NCBI GenBank assembly: GCA_012515635.1
Contig: JAAYXZ010000142.1
Span: 1-8,108, forward strand
Reading direction: 5' to 3'
From: Elusimicrobiota bacterium
GTDB lineage: Bacteria; Ratteibacteria; UBA8468; B48-G9; JAFGKM01
DNA: 8,108 nucleotides
Part shown: piece after piece, positions 6,499-8,108 of the stretch
Layout of the letters: every line of letters begins with the position of its first letter
Position numbering within the stretch: the first letter of the stretch is position 1
Notes under the pieces: model-generated
Told to the model about the DNA's origin: nothing
The model's input: the letters and a program-made list of their open reading frames with translations, nothing else
Database searches by the model: none
Translations under genes and position numbers: made by a program

Positions 6499-6962
6499 TT
6501 TTTCAGGATTTTTAGTAATGCCGTTTCGTCACACCGTGGAAATTTAGGACAGTTGATACAGTCACTCCATACTTTATGCGGTAGTTTTGATTTCATTATC
6601 TTCTCAAACCCTAACTTCTCAAAAAACTCTGGGACATAGGTGAGTGTGAAAATTTTTTTCAAATCAAGCGCTTTTGCCTCATTGAGCGCTTTTTTGACAA
6701 GTATTTTTCCATAGCCCTTCCCTTGATGTTTTTTACTTATTGCAAGGGACCGTATCTCTCCCAGGTCTTTCCAAACAATTTTTAGCGCAACACATCCTAT
6801 AATTTTGTTATTTTCCTCCACTACCAGGAAATTTCTAAGCCGTTCATATAACATGTTGAGAGAGACGGGAAGCATAGTGCCTTCTGCTGCGAAATTATTA
6901 ATAAGATGTCGTATTTGGTTTACATCTCCCATCTTTGCTCTTCTTAAAGTGATTTTGCCCAT
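6495..6962 (-). CDS. argA: GNAT N-acetyltransferase, likely short-form N-acetylglutamate synthase
   Basis: This 155-residue single-domain GNAT protein resembles the short N-acetylglutamate synthases (S-NAGS) found in bacteria without classical ArgA or bifunctional ArgJ. These acetylate glutamate with acetyl-CoA, the first step of arginine synthesis. Visible features are RRAKMGDVNQIRHLI (7-21), LPVSLNMLYERLRNFLVVEE (31-50), GCVAL (56-60), GEIRSLAI (68-75), the acetyl-CoA loop HQGKGYG (79-85), LTYVPEFFEKLGFE (107-120) and the tail LPHKVWSDC followed by CPKFPRCDE (127-146). The last stretch (Cys135, Cys138, Cys144) is characteristic of this subfamily in my recollection and could bind a metal. 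argG two genes downstream supports the arginine role, but other acetyl acceptors cannot be excluded. The start has GGAGAA 5 nt upstream (6968-6973), 13 nt after the purN stop; the stop overlaps the next ATG by 4 nt. Confidence 0.75.
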   Translation of the reverse strand: MGKITLRRAKMGDVNQIRHLINNFAAEGTMLPVSLNMLYERLRNFLVVEENNKIIGCVALKIVWKDLGEIRSLAISKKHQGKGYGKILVKKALNEAKALDLKKIFTLTYVPEFFEKLGFEKIMKSKLPHKVWSDCINCPKFPRCDETALLKILKK

Positions 6963-6975
6963 TTTTATTCTCCGT

Positions 6976-7587
6976 TTAACAGGTAATGCTTACTCTTCGT
7001 CCTGACAGATTTACTTTTCCTTCGGCTATAAGTTTTATAGTGAGGGGGTATATAATATGTTCTTTTTCTTGTATTCTTTTATGCAGTGTGTCATAAGTAT
7101 CGTCTTCCAGAACAGGGACAACTGCTTGTAATATTATAGGTCCCGCATCAATATCGGTTTCTACAAAGTGAGTGGTGCAACCGGCAAATTTCACTCCGTA
7201 GTTCAACGCCTGTTTCCAAGCATCTACCCCGGGAAATGCTGGCAACAGCGATGGATGTATATTTACAATTCTACCGAAAAAATTATTTAGCATCTCTTTT
7301 TTTATAATCCTCATAAAACCGGCAAAGCATACAAGGTCAACATTGTATTCTTTTAATATACGGACATACTCTCTCTCTGTTTTCACGGAAAGGGTTGTCT
7401 TATATTTTTCCTCTGGTATGCAATAGTGTTTTATTCCTTCCTCTTCCGCAATCTTAAGGGCTTTTGAATGAGGATTATCACTGAGTATCACGCTTGCCTT
7501 GACGTCCAGTTCTCCTTGTCTTATATTCTCAAGAATAGCCCTAATGTTGCTCCCTTTTCCTGATGCAATAAGCCCTATTGTAAACAT
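6976..7587 (-). CDS. purN: Phosphoribosylglycinamide formyltransferase
   Basis: PurN transfers a formyl group from 10-formyltetrahydrofolate to GAR, giving FGAR in step 3 of de novo purine synthesis. The 203-residue length is typical. Motifs seen are ASGKGSN (8-14, phosphate of GAR), FAGFMRI (88-94), VNIHPSLLPAFPG (108-120) with catalytic Asn109 and His111, GCTTHFV (136-142) and DAGPIILQ (147-154) with catalytic Asp147. The triad Asn-His-Asp is complete. The start lies inside the end of the MerR-like gene, giving a 13-nt overlap in a different frame; AAGGAG 8 nt upstream (7596-7601) supports it. The acetyltransferase gene follows after 13 nt. No other purine gene is in view, so this is a dispersed purine gene in a mixed housekeeping operon. 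Confidence 0.97.
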   Translation of the reverse strand: MFTIGLIASGKGSNIRAILENIRQGELDVKASVILSDNPHSKALKIAEEEGIKHYCIPEEKYKTTLSVKTEREYVRILKEYNVDLVCFAGFMRIIKKEMLNNFFGRIVNIHPSLLPAFPGVDAWKQALNYGVKFAGCTTHFVETDIDAGPIILQAVVPVLEDDTYDTLHKRIQEKEHIIYPLTIKLIAEGKVNLSGRRVSITC

Positions 7588-7898
7588 TTTTTAATCTCCT
7601 TTATGTCTCGCAAAATATCCGCAAGGAGTTTTTTAGTGTTTTTTGTTGCATCTCTTATGGTTCTATCCCTGAGTTTTATTTTTACTCCCTTTATTTTATA
7701 CCCCTCATTATAGACCAAAAACTTTATTCTGTTAATTTTTTCAATATCTTTTTCGGTATATATTCGGTGCCCTTTCTGGTCCCTTAACGGCTTTAAAAAA
7801 GAGAGTTCTTTCTCCCAGTATCGGATTATATGGGGAGGCAATTCAACGCTTTTGCTTACTTCGCTGATATAATAGAATCTTTCTTTTTTTTTCGTCAT
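7575..7898 (-). CDS. Small MerR-type DNA-binding protein without effector domain
   Basis: The 107-residue protein has a MerR helix-turn-helix and wing: FYYISEVSKSVELPPHIIRYWEKELSFLKP (8-37) and HRIYTEKDIEKINRIKFLVYNEGY (44-67). GYKIKGVKIKL (66-76) follows, with a short charged C-terminal helix (about 84-104) that may serve for dimerisation. There is no effector-binding domain and no metal-binding cysteine pattern (only Cys105), so a ligand-sensing role is not visible. The ATG overlaps the gpsA stop by 4 nt (ATGA), and its own stop lies 13 nt inside purN. Such minimal MerR proteins embedded in housekeeping operons are known in several phyla, but their targets are mostly undefined. It could regulate this operon or act elsewhere. 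Confidence 0.87.
   Translation of the reverse strand: MTKKKERFYYISEVSKSVELPPHIIRYWEKELSFLKPLRDQKGHRIYTEKDIEKINRIKFLVYNEGYKIKGVKIKLRDRTIRDATKNTKKLLADILRDIKEIKKCLQ
7596..7601 (-). promoter_or_regulatory. Shine-Dalgarno site for purN inside the MerR-like gene
   Basis: AAGGAG on the minus strand lies 8 nt before the purN ATG (7587), within the last codons of the MerR-like gene. It supports the overlapping purN start and independent ribosome entry despite the 13-nt overlap. Confidence 0.75.
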
Positions 7899-8108
7899 TC
7901 TTCTTTTAGTTTACGCATCATTAGTTTTTTAATCTCTGTCTCCGGCTTTGCTTCTTCATATAGAATCTTGTAAATTGATTCAGTGATAGGCAGTTCAACA
8001 TTCATCTTTTTGCTCAAGTTGAAAAAAGCTTTAGTAGTGAAAAGCCCCTCTATTACCATTTTACTATCTTTAAGATATTTTTTCTTCCCTTTGGTTATTA
8101 TTGCCTCT
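7895..8108 (-). CDS. gpsA: NAD(P)-dependent glycerol-3-phosphate dehydrogenase, C-terminal 70 residues (runs in from outside the window)
   Basis: GpsA reduces dihydroxyacetone phosphate to sn-glycerol-3-phosphate, the backbone for phospholipid synthesis. Only the last 70 codons are in the window, read from 8107 down to the TGA at 7897-7895. The segment MVIEGLFTTKAFFNLSKK, then NVELPITESIYKILYEE, and the tail KKLMMRKLKEE, match the all-helical C-terminal domain of GpsA. The pattern is VVEG..TxKA..., (V/I)ELPI.E.vY.iL and ...LM.R.L. The nucleotide-binding and catalytic parts are outside, so integrity cannot be judged. The stop overlaps the ATG of the MerR-like gene (ATGA). The operon promoter must lie upstream, beyond the edge. 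Confidence 0.88.
   Translation of the reverse strand, partial: EAIITKGKKKYLKDSKMVIEGLFTTKAFFNLSKKMNVELPITESIYKILYEEAKPETEIKKLMMRKLKEE

Noticed and set aside
1..8108. Mobile elements, CRISPR arrays, tRNA or rRNA genes, toxin-antitoxin or defence genes
   Set aside because: Nothing resembling transposase, integrase, regularly spaced repeats or structured RNA was seen; almost the whole window is covered by recognisable minus-strand genes.

Overview
The window looks like ordinary chromosome from an AT-rich, anaerobic bacterium with a Gram-negative type of envelope. The G+C content is low by eye, with A/T-rich third positions and A-rich spacers. Evidence for anaerobic life is an RnfB-type protein with all its iron-sulfur motifs and a DUF362 protein ending in a two-cluster ferredoxin. 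I cannot name the phylum from the sequence; an uncultured or candidate lineage is plausible but is only an inference. There are no signs of phage, insertion sequences, CRISPR, tRNA or rRNA.

All eleven genes are on the minus strand, so transcription runs from high to low coordinates. The first run (8108 to 4179) is gpsA (3' end only), a small MerR-type regulator, purN, a GNAT acetyltransferase of the short N-acetylglutamate synthase type, a secreted/membrane protein with a bactofilin-like beta-helix, and argG. These genes overlap by 4 or 13 nt or are 13 nt apart, so this is very probably one operon. It mixes phospholipid precursor synthesis, purine synthesis, the first and a late step of arginine synthesis, and an envelope protein.

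A 123-nt gap (4056-4178) follows. It holds a candidate promoter and an imperfect direct repeat. A two-gene unit then encodes a xylose-isomerase-like TIM-barrel protein and the DUF362-ferredoxin protein, joined by an ATGA overlap. A second gap of 121 nt (1998-2118) precedes the last run: rnfB, truA and the first 141 codons of murB, with spacings of 4 and 0 nt. Both gaps lack a convincing terminator, so read-through across the window is possible.

The parts most worth a second look are the exact 17-residue periodicity of the beta-helix protein, the RnfB-like protein with no other Rnf subunit in view, the uncharacterised isomerase/DUF362 pair, and the likely assignment of the GNAT protein to arginine synthesis. 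I found no clearly new defence, mobile or RNA-based system.
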